From Lonicera japonica (taxonomy: Eukaryota > Streptophyta > Magnoliopsida > Dipsacales > Caprifoliaceae): DNA of 64,000 nt. Position numbers and translations under genes: made by a program. Positions 11,403-24,368 of this stretch are shown piece after piece. The stretch spans positions 12,006,501 to 12,070,500 of the forward strand of contig CM038469.1 in the NCBI GenBank assembly GCA_021464415.1, in the 5' to 3' direction. A model generated the notes under the pieces. It did not search any database. It had not been told where the DNA came from and saw only the letters and a program-made list of their open reading frames with translations. Position 1 is the first letter of the stretch. Every line of letters starts with the position of its first letter.

Positions 11403-13412
11403 AACAGATTGCGATAATATATATTACGAGCTAGATCAAAAGATAAACGATTGAAAATAAATTATAACCACTAGTTAAGAAGGGGATTTTTTTTTGTGAT
11501 TTATAAATGTATTTTGCATTAGATGACACATTATCTATATTTTTAAAAATTGCATTCTTTAAGAAAATAATCACAAAAACAAATACTAATTTTTTTTTAA
11601 GATCAATGTTTTAAAAGGGGAAATACAGGTTTGTGGCATTTTACCCGTGCGAGGCGAGGCGTAAGCCTCTTTTTTATTTTATTTCTCCCTAATAATATGC
11701 ATTAGTTAATTAATAAATCATTTAATCTTTGACACAAATAATATACATACAAGTGAAGTGATAAAAGTCCGATTTTTACAAATATTTTAATCCCAAACAA
11801 TTAATTTATAGATACAAATATTTATTATTTACTATAAATTATTAAATTCTATTTTTTTTACAAATATTGTAATCCAAAAAAATTTATACAAATATTTATT
11901 ACACACCATAAATTATGAAATTATGTTTTTTACAAATAATTTATATATACCAATTTTCCAGTATATATTATACATTAAATTTAATCATGTTTTTAATTAA
12001 TTTGTTGTGTCTATGAATGAATTTTGAGTTATATAGTTAATTTGCAATAATACATAAAGAAAAATCCAGATTTATAAATATTCATAGAAAAGCAAATTAG
12101 TTTTGCAGTAAAAGAAGGGTCTAAAGCATTAAATAGGTGACTTTTGTTTCTATCCTCAAAATTTATCACTATATCCACCCTTATGTTATGGTGTATTTTG
12201 GCACATTTTTTAAAAGTTGCCTTTTGAAAATTGAGAAGTATATCCAAGCAATTAATTTATTAAATTTAATTTTTTCCTTTTACAATCATAAGTTTCCTAA
12301 CTGAAGTACAACTCCAAATTTGCAACTGTGCCTAGCTTAATCGTCTTCTTTTATGCTTCAAATCAAAATTCAATGGTGTTTTTAACTTCTACTATGCCTC
12401 AATCAAAATTCAAGAATCACATTTTCAGCTTTCAAGTATTAACTAAAATTACACACATAAATCGGTTATGGCCGATCTAATATGTAATTGATTTCTCATT
12501 AATGAATTTTTTGTTATGCCTTAAAAATGATAAAAAGGATATAGGAACTTAACTGATTATACCAAAAGGACAAATTAATTGATTATGTTGATAATTAAAT
12601 GTACCAATTATTGTGAATGTTTTAAACACTCACAACTACATAAATCGGTATTTAGTATAGTTTAGGCAAGTGCGAGGTTGAACCCTAGGAACCTGACGGA
12701 TGGAACGTGCATATCTCACTCACTAATTCTAATTAATTCCTAATCTAGCTTAAAAATAGGGAAGGATGGTTTATCAAAAAAAAATATAAATAAAATAATC
12801 AATTAATAAAATACTAGGGTGGTAGAGTCATATATTTGATACCATGTTCCTAATATTCATGTTCCTAGGGCTTTAAGCATTTTGAAAAAATTATTAATTG
12901 TTTTCAACACAATTATTAATAAAAAAATTTAAATTAATTTTTTTATAATATGAAAATTTAAACATTATTTTTATTTAAAGAAAAGCCCTTCATTATTTTT
13001 TCTTTATTAATTTTTTTGATGCATTTATTACGTAAACAATCTCTTTCTAAAACATACATGTGAGTGATATGGAGCAATAAGTTAGGTTAAATTGCAAAGA
13101 CATGGAGGAGCCGTTGAAATTAACTAATTAATTAACAAAAGTATTAATTAAGTCTTATACTATATAAATATAGAGATAATGAGTTATAGAGTCTCGCTCC
13201 GTAATGTTTTATAACTCTAAGGACGGACTCGTGTTTAATAAAGGGAAATAGTACTAATTTCATAATTTGGTTTTACAATAAGGACACTTTTCATAATATT
13301 AACTTATTTTAACGAAAATCATAAATGTTGATGGACAAATATATCCCTAATTAAAAGGTTACCGTGCCTAAATATGAGATTCACTGAACAAAATTTAGAG
13401 TGATCAATATAC
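11403..13412. other. Intergenic sequence upstream of the KRP remnant
   Basis: AT-rich, with no convincing exon. A block at 11480-11600 (TTTTTAAAAATTGCATTCTTTAAGAAAATAATCACAAAAA) recurs near 63700-63755, so it is part of an unnamed dispersed repeat. The last few hundred bases may be the former KRP promoter and 5' UTR, but I see no distinct TATA box. Confidence 0.5.
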
Positions 13413-13544
13413 ATGGGGAAGTATTTGAGAAAGCGTAAAGGAAATTGTGAGGTTTCAGTTATGGAAGTACCAGAGGTCGATGCTAGGACGAGAGCATCAG
13501 CGGTGAAAAGGAGAAAAGTTAAAGATAATGATGATGAATTTTGA
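13413..13544 (+). pseudogene. KRP/ICK cyclin-dependent kinase inhibitor, N-terminal remnant
   Basis: KRP proteins are nuclear inhibitors that bind cyclin-CDK complexes. The 43-codon ORF begins MGKYLRKRKG and continues with EVSVMEV and RTRA, matching the conserved N-terminus of many plant KRPs (MGKY.RK..., VMEV, RTRA), then a basic KRRKVK and an acidic DNDDE stretch. The reading frame ends exactly where a Tat LTR begins: the LTR terminal TGA is in frame. The C-terminal CDK/cyclin-binding motif lies 24 kb away at 37493. The two ends would not rejoin in frame and the middle of the protein is absent, so the gene was internally deleted before or during insertion. Confidence 0.8.
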
Positions 13545-13889
13545 TGGTGTAAATTATTAATTCAATTTACCCTGCCAATCTCGAGCCGACACGTGGTCGT
13601 CCTTGTCAGATATCATGTATGTTTCTGTACAAGGAGCTCGGAGGAGCCCTATTATGACTTTGTAAGAAGGATAGAGCCCCTCGAGGGCTGGGTACCAACT
13701 CAAGGTTCAATTACGTATGATAAATTATGAGGCCAGAGCCCCAGAGCTCTTTCGACGAGCTCCGAAGCTCTCTCTCTTTCGCCCAACCACCCTGCCAGAG
13801 TGGTAAGCAAAGGTATGGGTGATTGTCACCCGCTCTATAGAGCGCATAGAACTCGCATCACCTTCATTAAATGCACACCAACTGTATTT
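13542..13889 (+). repeat. 5' LTR of Tat element, first part
   Basis: This aligns with 36712-37055 (GAGGAGCCCTATTATGACTTT, AGAGCCCCTCGAGGGCTGGGTA). It is cut at TATTT by the copia insertion and resumes at 21798. Confidence 0.85.
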
Positions 13890-15463
13890 TGTTGACTTTA
13901 AAGTCAATTAATCTTATTTTGATAATTATAATAAGTTAATAAAGTGTTATTTAACTCGGTTGTTCCAATGATGATAGCTATTTTAACCGATATATCTTCC
14001 GACCAAGTGTAACTTCAAACCGAAACAAATCTCACACAAGCTCTACAAACGCCTCTACTCACAAGAAATGAACTCAAGTGATATACATGTGCTATACAAA
14101 GCCAAGAAAAGATCTAGATCATCAAGCAAGTGAAGATATACACAAGAATGATCTCCACATCTTCTACAAGTTATCAAAACCAAGAAAGGATCAAGAACAT
14201 CAAACAAGTAAAGATACGCACAAGAAAATCAAGCATCACGGAGACTCAAATTATCATTAAATGGAGTGAGTGCTTAGATTTTATGTAAAGATACTTTATT
14301 GATCAAATCCCTATAGCTCAAACATATTCTTGCATCTTTTAAAGATTGATTCAAACTAGCTTGAAATTGAATTTATTTGAAAAACATCATTTTACAAAAA
14401 TCGAGTTTCAAAATAAATTCATATTAATGATCATATTTTAAGTTCTAATAAAAATAAGTATCTTAGAAACATATCTTTGAAGTTCAAAAATCATTAGAAT
14501 TTTATTTGGAACTAAATTATTAAATTGCAAAAATATTTTTATTTTACGTTTAAAATTCGCTCAATTTTTGCCCATTTTTGATCTAACGGTAAGATGGAGG
14601 CTTTCCCGAACTCCGATCATTTTGAAATTTGTACATTAGTTAGACAACATCTCCTGGCAATTTTGACTAAAATTTGAGCATGATCCAATGGTCAAATTGG
14701 GAGAAATTAACAAAACAAATTTAAATTTTTTGTCAAAACTAGCTGTTGGGAAATTTGAAAATGTATACCTTGGAGCCAAAACCTCTCTTAATCATCCCCA
14801 ACGGTCATATGATTTTGAAAGCTATAAATATGAGGTCCTAGACATGTTTTAACATACCTTGAATCATTCTAATACTCTATTATTCATATATTCAAATATA
14901 CAAAGATTCAAGAACATATTTTTGATCAATCTTTCATTTTTGAGCTATATACTTTGATCAATTTTGATATCTCTTTGTGTGAGCTTCATTTGTATTTTTT
15001 CATATACAAGAGAGATATTGTACATTGGCGTTTGTCACCAAAACTCATTTGAATCATAATTGTGAGAGGTGTATCTCATAGATTAGCAAGAGGGATTTCT
15101 TGTGAAAGTATTGAAGGTGTTTTCAATACTTTTGAGAGTGTGTGATAAGAATACACTTGTAGAGGTTTGATCTTCACCCGGAAGGAGATCGGTTATAGTG
15201 GAAATTCTCGGGAAACTAACCGAGCGCGGAGTAGGGGAACAAGCCGAACCGTGTGGACAAAAAATATTCGACTTCGATCGGTTCAATCTTTCTATCTCTT
15301 GCTCTATTATATTGTGCTATTTATTCATTGTGTTTGGAATTAACTTTGTTCTTGATTGCTTGATAAATATAGACATCAAATATTTTTAAATCATTTTTAA
15401 AAATCCGATTAAGTTTTTAAAAACCCTATTCACCCCCCCCTTTAGGGTATTTTACGACCTACA
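13890..15463 (+). repeat. 5' LTR of Sirevirus-type copia
   Basis: 1574 bp, starting TGTTGACTTTAAAGTC and ending TTTACGACCTACA. It contains TATAAATATGAGG near 14824 as a candidate promoter element. It is followed by the tRNA-Met type PBS. Confidence 0.9.
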
Positions 15464-15464
15464 A

Positions 15465-15477
15465 TTGGTATCAGAGG
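15465..15477 (+). other. Primer-binding site of Sirevirus-type copia
   Basis: TTGGTATCAGAGG follows the LTR by one base. TGGTATCAGAG matches the 3' end of initiator tRNA-Met, the usual copia primer. Confidence 0.85.
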
Positions 15478-15519
15478 TTGTACTTTTATTTTGATTTTAC
15501 AATCTTAGAGTTTACGATC

Positions 15520-16509
15520 ATGTCTATCTATCAAGGAACCGGAATTAAAGAAGGTTCTTCCACCACTAGACCACATCTATTTGATGGCAAAAATTATAGT
15601 TATTGGAAAAGTCGTATGTGTACTTTTCTTCAAGCTAGTGATTTTGAACAATGGAAGGTTACACTCATTGGACCCTATGAGATTACCAAAACCGATGAAA
15701 AGGGTAAAGTCACTCCTAAATCCATTTTCGAATATGATGAGCATGGTATTAAGAAAATCCAATTTAACGCTAAAGCCTTGAATGCCCTACATTATGCATT
15801 AACTATAGATGAATACAACAAAATTTCTAGTTGTAAAACTGCCAAAGAAATTTGGGACAAATTAGAAGTTGCCTATGAAGGAACCTCACAAGTTAAGGAT
15901 GATAATATTAATATGCTCGTTCATGATTATGAACTTTTCAAAATGGAACCTAATGAATCACTTGCTTCTATGTATAGTAGATTCTCTATTATCACTAATG
16001 CTTTAGATCTTCTTGGAAAGGAATATTCAAATGAAGACAAGATTCGAAAAATTCTTAGAACTCTTCCCAAGAAGTGGAGACCCAAAGTGATGGCTATTCA
16101 AAAAGCCAAGAATCTCAAGACGCTAAGCATGGATGAACTCTTGGGTTCACTTAAAACCCATGAGAAGGAATTGACGAGAGAAGAAGAAAGTTATTCAAAA
16201 GCCAAAAAGTCACTAGCTCTCAAAGTAACTCAACTAGAAGATGATGAAGAGTTGATGGTAGGAGATGAGGATATGGCTCTTCTTTTTAGAAAATTCATAA
16301 AATTTCTAGCTAAGAAGAAGAAGTTTCAAGGAAAAGGAAACAACTTTGATTCTTCATCAAGAAGGAACAATGATCGATCTATTCAACCAAGAATTGAAAA
16401 CGAAGAAGAAAAAAAGTATTTCCATTGCCATGAACCAGGGCATTTCAAAACAAATTGCCTGGTTAGAAGAAAGGAAAGAAGAGATAAAAGAGACAAAGCA
16501 TTCAAATAA
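15520..16509 (+). pseudogene. copia gag (Sirevirus-type)
   Basis: Gag forms the particle that packages element RNA. I take the ATG giving MSIYQGTGIKEGSS as start. RPHLFDGKNYSYWKSRM near residue 20 is the typical Sirevirus gag opening; a coiled basic region follows. The zinc knuckle near residue 305 reads YFHCHEPGHFKTNC: the first of the three cysteines is replaced by tyrosine, so RNA binding is probably impaired. The frame ends at TAA 16507-16509, but the same frame stays open beyond it as LKGTWSDFEEGES and then into pol. Confidence 0.85.
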
Positions 16510-19500
16510 GTAAGACACGCCCTCAAAGGCACTTGGAGTGATTTCGAAGAAGGCGAGTCCGATGCTAACTCTAGCGACGAGGAAACGGCTAACCTTTGCC
16601 TTATGGCAAGAGACGATGAGGTGTGCTTGAAAGCCAAAGGTAGCAAAACCAAGTGGTTCTTGGATAATGGTTGCTCAAAGCACATGGCGGAAGACAAGAA
16701 CAATTTCTTAAGTCTTATTCCCAAGCAAGGAGGGAATGTGACTTTTGGGGACAACGCCAAGGGTAAAATCATAGGTATAGGTAAGGTTGGTAAGCATTCT
16801 ACTTGTATTGACAATGTTCTATTAGTTGATGGTTTAAAGCATAATTTACTTAGCATTAGTCAACTATGTGATAAAGGTTATGAAGTGATTTTTAAATCCG
16901 ATCGTTGCATTGTTAAGAATGTTAATGATGATTCAATTTTACTTATTGCATATAGAACTAACAATGTGTATACTCTTGAACTTAATGATTTATCACAACA
17001 AGATGTTAAATATTTATATGCTATTAATGATGTATCTTGGTTATGGCATAGAAGACTAGGACATGCTAATATGGATTTAATTCATAAATTGTCTAAGAAA
17101 GAGCTAGTTAAAGGATTGCCTAAGACCAAATTTGTTAAAGATAAAATTTGTGATGCATGTCAACTTGGTAAACAACATAAATCTTCATTTAAATCTAAGA
17201 AGGACATTACTACAACTAGACCTCTTGATATGTTGCATCTTGATTTATTTGGTCCTAATTCAATTGCTAATTTGGGTGGTAAATTATATACTTTTGTTAT
17301 TATTGACGATTTTACTAGACTCACTTGGGTGTTCTTTCTCGCCCACAAAAGTGAAACTCCACATGTCTTTGCAAAATTTTGTAGAAAAGTTCAAAATGAA
17401 AAAGGTGTTTCTATTATACATGTTAGAAGTGATAGAGGTAGATAATATTGATATTGAGAATTTTTGTGATGAGCATGGTATTAATCATAACTTTTCGGCA
17501 CCTAAAATTCCTCAACAAAATGGTGTGGTTGAAAGGAAAAATAGATCTCTTCAAGAGATGTCTAGAACCATGTTACATGAACATTCTTTACCGAAATATT
17601 TCTGGGCAGAAGCTGTTAACACTGCATGCTATGTGATTAATTGCACTATTCTTCGTAAAAAGTTAGATAAGACACCCTATGAATTATAGAATGACAAGAA
17701 ACCAAATATTGCATATTTTAAAGTTTTTGGTTGCAAATGTTTTATTTTGAATGATCGTGATCACTTGGGAAAATTTGATGCTAAATCCGATGAAGAAATT
17801 TTTCTTGGGTATGCCACTAATAGTAAAGTATATAGAGTTTATAACAAGAAAAGTTTAGTAGTACAAGAATCTATGCATGTTGTATTTGATGAGACAAATC
17901 CTTTCTCACCCATAGTACGTTCCGATGACGATGTTGAAATTATCCAAAAGGTTTTGGATATTCAAATTTATGATACATCTAAAGAAGAAACTTCGAGTGC
18001 TCAAGCTCCTCCTAAGGAGTTAGAAAATACAACCGAGCAAAACTCGAATGATTTGCCTAGGAGTTGGAAATTTGTGTCTAACCACCCTATTGATCAAATT
18101 CTTGAAAATCCATCTAGTAAGGTTATGACTAGATCATTCTTAAGAAATGTATGCAATAATGTGGCATTTGTTTCTCAATATGAGCCCAAAAACATAAATG
18201 AAGCCGAACAAGATGAATCTTGGATGATGGCTATGCAAGAAGAGCTCAATCAATTTGAGAGAAATAAAGTGTGGACACTTGTTCCCAAACCTAATGATCA
18301 TACCATTATTGGTACTAAATGGGTTTTTCGTAACAAGAAGGATGAAAGTGGTATAATTGTTAGAAATAAAGCTAGACTTGTTGCCCAAGGATATAATCAA
18401 GAGGAGGGCATTGATTATGAGGAAACATATTCACCCGTTGCACGTTTAGAAGCTATTCGCATGCTACTTGCTTACTCTTGCTTTAAAAATTTTAAATTGT
18501 ATCAAATGGATGTGAAAAGTGCTTTCTTGAATAGTTTTATTGAAGAGGAAGTTTATGTGAAACAACCTCCCGGTTTTGAAAATCATATTTATCCGGATTA
18601 TGTATTTAAATTATCTAAAGCTTTGTATGGTTTAAAACAAGCACCTAGAGCATGGTATGATAGATTAAGTTCATTTTTGATTAACAATAGGTTTGTTAGA
18701 GGTAAAATTGATACTACCTTATTTATCAAAAATCATGGCAATGACATGCTACTTGTACAAATCTATGTTGATGATATTATATTTGGTTCTACTAACGACA
18801 ATCTTTGCAAAGAATTTTCTACTTGTATGCAAAAGGAATTTGAAATGAGCATGATGGGAGAGATGAATTATTTTCTCGGATTACAAGTAAAGCAATGCAA
18901 AGATGGGATCTTTGTCAATCAAGATAAATATGTGAAGGAACTATTAAAGAAATTCGACATGGAAGGCGCTAAATCAATGAGTACGCCTATGAGTTCAACG
19001 TTGAAACTTGACAAAGACGAAAGTGGTAAGAATGTCGACATAAAGAAGTATCGAGGTATGATCGATAATTTACTTTATTTGACGGCTTCTAGCCAGACAT
19101 TATGTTTAGTGTATGTCTTTGTGCACGATTCCAAGCGGATCCTAAAGAATCACATTTACTTGCCGTAAAACGAATTTTCCGTTATCTTTTCAGTACTAGT
19201 TCATTGGGTTTATGGTACCCAAGAGAGAACTCATTTGACTTAATTAGTTATTCCGATGCGGATTTTGTCGGTTACAAAATCGATAGAAAAAGCACTAGTG
19301 GCACTTGTCATTTCCTAGGACACGCACTAGTATCTTGGTCAAGCAAGAAACAAAATGCGGTGGCCCTTTCAACGGCCGAAGCCGAATATGTGGCGGCCGG
19401 AAGTTGTTATGCACAAACTTTGTACATTAAACAACAACTAGAGGACTTTGGAATTAGTCTTAGCCACATTCCCATAAAATGTGACAGCATAAGTGCCATA

Positions 19501-19713
19501 AGTTTGACCAAGAACCCCATACAACATTCACGTACTAAGCACATTGAGATAAGATATCATTTTATTCGTGATCATGTGCAAAAAGGTGATGTTGATATTG
19601 AATTCGTTGGCACTTAATCGCAACTTGCGGATATATTCACTAAACCGCTTTCTGAAGATCGTTTTTGTACTATTCGACGTGAACTCGGTATGACTAGAGC
19701 TTGTGATATCTAG
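16510..19713 (+). pseudogene. copia pol (protease, integrase, RT, RNase H), decayed
   Basis: Protease begins near 16654 with WFLDNGCSKHM; the usual D-S-G triad is D-N-G, so it is probably inactive. Integrase shows the zinc region (HRRLGHANM, CDACQLGKQHK), then LHLDLFGP and NGVVERKNR. RT (about 18200-18980) has YVDDIIFGS. RNase H follows with YSDADFVG and STAEAEYVA and ends near LADIFTKPL. Lesions: a frameshift near 17435 after RSDRG, TAG at 17687 in place of a probable Trp, a one-base loss near 19093, and TAA at 19615. Each domain is recognisable on both sides of its break. Confidence 0.88.
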
Positions 19714-20217
19714 TTTATTCCAAAAAGTTCATAAAATGGATTGATAATGCTTAATTTTGAGCATACATTATTTAGTTATACTTAATTTTCTTTTATTTTT
19801 CTATTATATAAAATTTGCTTGCATTAATGTACACATTGTTATGAGTATTAACAAGTATTTTTACAGATTTAGATTGATAATTACTGATTCCCTCCTTTTT
19901 GATGAAGAAAAAGGGGGAGAAGTATGTGTGTTATGTGTGTGTGTCATGAGTGATAATGGTACACACTCGTTTATTTTATTATGCTATGCTTGATCAAGAA
20001 CTACTAGTTTGTCTATTTGTTTAAGTACTTTTCGAACGTATGCTTTCGGTTAAGTTGTTTGAACTTATCTTATCTATGCAAGTATTTTTTTAAATAATTG
20101 CTTGTATATTTTTATCTATGCACCTATTTAGGGGGAACATATTATTCATATGCTTAAAATTATTATCTTTTTATAAACACACATTAACTCTATTGTCATC
20201 ATCAAAAAGGGGGAGAT

Positions 20218-21792
20218 TGTTGACCTTAAAGTCAATTAATCTTATTTTGATAATTATAATAAGTTAATAAAGTGTTATTTAACTCGGTTGTTCCAATGAT
20301 GATAGCTATTTTAACCGATATATCTTCCGACCAAGTGTAACTTCAAACCGAAACAAATCTCACACAAGCTCTACAAACGCCTCTACTCACGAGAAATGAA
20401 CTCAAGTGATATACATGTGCTATACAAAGCCAAGAAAAGATCTAGATCATCAAGCAAGTGAAGATATACACAAGAATGATCTCCACATCTTCTACAAGTT
20501 ATCAAAACCAAGAAAGGATCAAGAACATCAAACAAGTAAAGATACGCACAAGAAAATCAAGCATCACGGAGACTCAAATTATCATTAAATGGAGTGAGTG
20601 CTTAGATTTTATGTAAAGATACTTTATTGATCAAATCCCTATAGCTCAAACATATTCTTGCATCTTTTAAAGATTGATTCAAACTAGCTTGAAATTGAAT
20701 TTATTTGAAAAACATCATTTTACAAAAATCGAGTTTCAAAATAAATTCATATTAATGATCATATTTTAAGTTCTAATAAAAATAAGGTATCTTAGAAACA
20801 TATCTTTGAAGTTCAAAAATCATTAGAATTTTATTTGGAACTAAATTATTAAATTGCAAAAATATTTTTATTTTACGTTTAAAATTCGCTCAATTTTTGC
20901 CCATTTTTTATCTAACGGTAAGATGGAGGCTTTCCTGAACTCCGATCATTTTGAAATTTGTACATTAGTTAGACAACATCTCCTGGAAATTTTGACTAAA
21001 ATCTAAGCATGATCCAACAGTCAAATTGGGAGAAATTAACAAAACAAATTTGAATTTTTTGTCAAAACTAGCTGCTGGAAATTTTGAAAATGTATACCTT
21101 GAAGCCAAAACCTCTCTTAATCATCCCCAACGGCCATATGGTTTGGCAAGCTATAAATATGAGATCCTAGACATATTTTAACATACCTTGAATCATTCTA
21201 ATACTCTATTATTCATATATTCAAATATACAAAGATTCAAGAACATATTTTTGATCAATCTTTCATTTTTGAGCTATATACTTTGATCAATTTTGATATC
21301 TCTTAGTGTGAGCTTCATTTGTATTTTTTCATATACAAGAGAGATATTGTACATTGGTGTTTGTCACCAAAACTCATTTGAATCATAATTGTGAGAGGTG
21401 TATCTCATAGATTAGCAAGAGGGATTTCTTGTGAAAGTATTGAAGGTGTTTTCAATACTTGTGAGAGTGTGTGATAAGAATACACTTGTAGAGGTTTGAT
21501 CTTCACCCGGAAGGAGATCGGTTATAGTGGAAATTCTCGGGGAACTAACCGAGCGCGGAGTAGGGGAACAAGCCGAACCGCGTGGACAAAAAATCTTCGA
21601 CTTCGATCGGTTCAATCTTTCTATCTCTTGCTCTATTATATTGTGCTATTTATTCATTGTGTTTGGAATTAACTTTGTTCTTGATTGCTTAATAAATATA
21701 GACATCAAATATTTTTAAATCATTTTTAAAAATCCGATTAAGTTTTTAAAAACCATATTCACCCCCCCTCTTAGGGTATTTTCCGACCTACA
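20218..21792 (+). repeat. 3' LTR of Sirevirus-type copia
   Basis: 1575 bp, preceded by AAAAAGGGGGAGAT. It starts TGTTGACCTTAAAGTC and ends TTCCGACCTACA. It is followed by TSD TATTT. Confidence 0.9.
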
Positions 21793-21797
21793 TATTT

Positions 21798-22349
21798 AAT
21801 GCATCAAAATTCCTGGAGAAGCAATGTCCGAGTTGGTACTGGTCGAAGCATGGCCCCAGACCTATTCTGGGAGCTCTGGCCACACGTCTCCTTCAGTCAT
21901 ATATATACTAAAAGCATTTACTTCTCCCAACAGCCAAGTTATCATCAAGTTTCAATTGGGCATAATTAGAGAGAGACAAAAACATACCACAAATAGGCAC
22001 AAAAAGACAGAAGCAGAGCTCGGTAGCTTGCTTCAGGGCTCCTTAGTTAGAGAGACTAAACTGTTGTTAGCTCAGCTTTCCTCTTATCGTAATATTGAGA
22101 AAATAGAATAGCTAGAGAGACTTTCGTGAGTTTGTAACACTTGTTAGTTTACTATCAACACAAGGCAAACCGAGCTCTTAGCTCCATTTCATAGGGGAGG
22201 ACTAACCCGTATCTTCATACGAGGCTAACCTTCTCTATAAATCCTTAACTCTCTTAAATTCAGCACCTTTACCTCCACTGTTCCAATTATTTTTCATAAC
22301 CTTTTAACTATGTGGTCTAAAATACCCTTCCCAGTTTTTAGCACCAACA
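21798..22349 (+). repeat. 5' LTR of Tat element, second part
   Basis: From about 21911 it aligns with 37059-37492 (GCATTTACTTC..., GAAGCAGA.CTCGGTAGCTTGCTTCAGG, ...TTTTTAGCACCAACA). The first roughly 113 bp (21798-21910) are absent from the 3' LTR, so the two LTRs differ by an indel exactly next to the copia insertion. Confidence 0.8.
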
Positions 22350-22350
22350 G

Positions 22351-22372
22351 TTTGGCGCTGTCTGTGGGAAAG
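22351..22372 (+). other. Primer-binding site of Tat element
   Basis: TTTGGCGCTGTCTGTGGGAA follows the LTR end by one base. The TGGCGCTGTCTGTGGGAA form is common in Tat-group elements. Confidence 0.75.
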
Positions 22373-22399
22373 ACAGTTTTCTCAAAGTCACATACCTCC

Positions 22400-24300
22400 C
22401 CTGAAGCTACGAAAACACCCAAAAAATTCACTATGTGTTCAAAACAAACTCAGTGAGACCCTATATTGGCCCCACAAGAACATCAAGCTGCTCTTCAAAT
22501 CTGAATTGATAGACTCTTAGCCCAGATACAAAGTCCCCAAGATAGCACGAGAAGCAAGTCATCTTCAGCCTCCATATCTGACAATGTTCGCCCAATCCCT
22601 CTTCGAGTCCCAGTCACAGAAAGACTTGGAGGCCATGGCAGAGAATCTGAGGCGAATAGGGCAAAAATGGTGAGCTCGAATCCCACCACTCCGGCGCTAA
22701 TCAGGAGACCTTGTACGAAGAAGTCCGAGCCTAACTTCCTCCTCCACCGGCAAAAGACCCACGGATTAACATGGTTCACGAAAGACGCCCAGATGAAGCT
22801 TCGCGACATCGGGGCCTGAGCGTAGGCTTACCTCCCCTACCTTCAGATTGAACTCCAGGGTGAGAGGTGGAAGTCAGACCTAGGGGATCCATTTTTAGTA
22901 AGATCTCTTATAGAGAGTCGGTCGAAGAGGTTGAGAAAAGATTGATGTCAAAAATGGAGGCCCAAATGGCAGAGGTGATGAGGACCGTGGGTCATCTGAC
23001 GGGGAGTTCGGTAGCAGCTCTGGTTAGAGAATTGCCCAGTCCCAAAAAAATTTAGACTCCCAGTGCTGGAATCATACGATGGAATCATTGACCTTGTGGA
23101 TCATTGGCAGCAATACGAAAACATGATGGGGCTCTAGAATATCCCAGATGGCGTGATATGCAGGGCCTTCGTCACCACTTTGAAGGGAGTAGCCCGAACG
23201 TGGTGCAACAGCCTGCTGCCAGGGTCAATCTCGAGCTTGCAGAAGGTCGGTACCAAGTTTATTTCACATTTCGTGGGAACCAAGCGACAATCCAAGACCT
23301 CCATTCACCTCTTCACAGTAAAATAGGGACCTACCGAGAACCTGAAAGAATATGCTGATCGTTTTAACCAAGAAAGCCTCTTGGTCGCCGGCCTGAACAA
23401 AAGAGTGGCTGTAGCAGCCTTCATGGAGGGGGTAACCTCCCTATACTACCTCATGACGTTGGCACAGATGGCCCCGGAGATAATGTCTGAGCTCTTAAAC
23501 AAGGAAGAAATTTGTCGGGCCTATCAACCCTTTTGTCCTCTTCCAAGTGCCAAAGGGGACATAACCCACCCCCGGTTAGGAAAAAGAGGGTAAGAAGGGT
23601 AAGAAAGAAGCAGACATAACCGAACCAAAAAATGGCAGGGCACGCCAACAGTTTACTCCTTTGACAGCCCTTCTGGGAGAGGTCTATGCCTAGTTAGACC
23701 CAGGACAGATCTTAGAAGCCCGAAAGATGAGGACACCTGAGGAGAAATGGGACACAACCAAATATTGCTGATATCATAAAGACCACGGGCATGAGACCGA
23801 TACTTGCTGGAAGCTGAAGGGAGAAATTGAGAAGCTTATTCAGAGATGACAACTCAGACAATACGTGGATAAAAAAAATGGTGCTCTCCCAGAAACTAAA
23901 GGGAAGGCTCCAGAAAACGAGATCTTCATGATTAAAGGGGGCTCCTCCTACTCTGGGAATAGTAATAGGTCCAGAAAGGCCTACATTAGATAAGCAAGGT
24001 CCTCGAGCTCAGAGGTAGAATGCTTCAATTTCAGACTTGCCAAAATGGTGAAGTACGATGTTAAGGAGCTCGTGTTCACCGATGAAGATATGAGCGGAGT
24101 AAAGTTTCCTCATGATGACCCTCTAGTGGTAACGGAGATGGTGGGCAAATCACAATGTCCACAGAATCCTCATTGACAAAGGGGCCACTTCCAACCTCAT
24201 GTACTACAGTGCTTTTAAGGCCATAGGTCTCACCACAGAGCATCCTGACCCCTTCCTCGGTCACCTTGGTTGGTTTTTCAGGAGAAAATGACTAAATCTC
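22400..24300 (+). pseudogene. Tat-element gag, decayed
   Basis: Fragments in shifting frames read as Tat gag: VEKRLMSKMEAQMAEVM (about 22940), then DLVDHWQQYENMMGL (about 23088), VARTWCNSLLPGSI (about 23190), ENLKEYADRFNQESLLVAGL (about 23338) and the knuckle-like HKDHGHETDTCWKLK near 23778. At least four frame changes or stops intervene, for example TAG at 23053 and a stop in the zinc-knuckle region. No start can be assigned. Confidence 0.75.
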
Positions 24301-24368
24301 TGGGAACAATTAAGCTCACTGTAACCCTGGGAACTGCTCTGAAGTAGATCACCATAGTCGCTGAATTC

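Larger units (their letters stand above)
13890..21792 (+). mobile_element. Sirevirus-type Ty1/copia element
   Basis: Exact 5-bp duplications TATTT (13885-13889, 21793-21797) flank LTRs of about 1575 bp that differ at about 30 sites by eye, near 2 percent, so it is a fairly recent insertion. The PBS after the 5' LTR reads TTGGTATCAGAGG. Order is gag, PR, INT, RT, RNase H. Between pol and the 3' LTR are three polypurine-like tracts (AAGAAAAAGGGGGAGAAG near 19908, TTAGGGGGAAC near 20129, AAAAAGGGGGAGATTG near 20205), a feature seen in Sireviruses. Coding is broken by stops and frameshifts, so it is non-autonomous now. Confidence 0.9.

Noticed and set aside
16383..16856. 157-codon minus-strand ORF over copia gag/pol
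   Set aside because: Antisense shadow of the gag-protease region, without motif or conservation.
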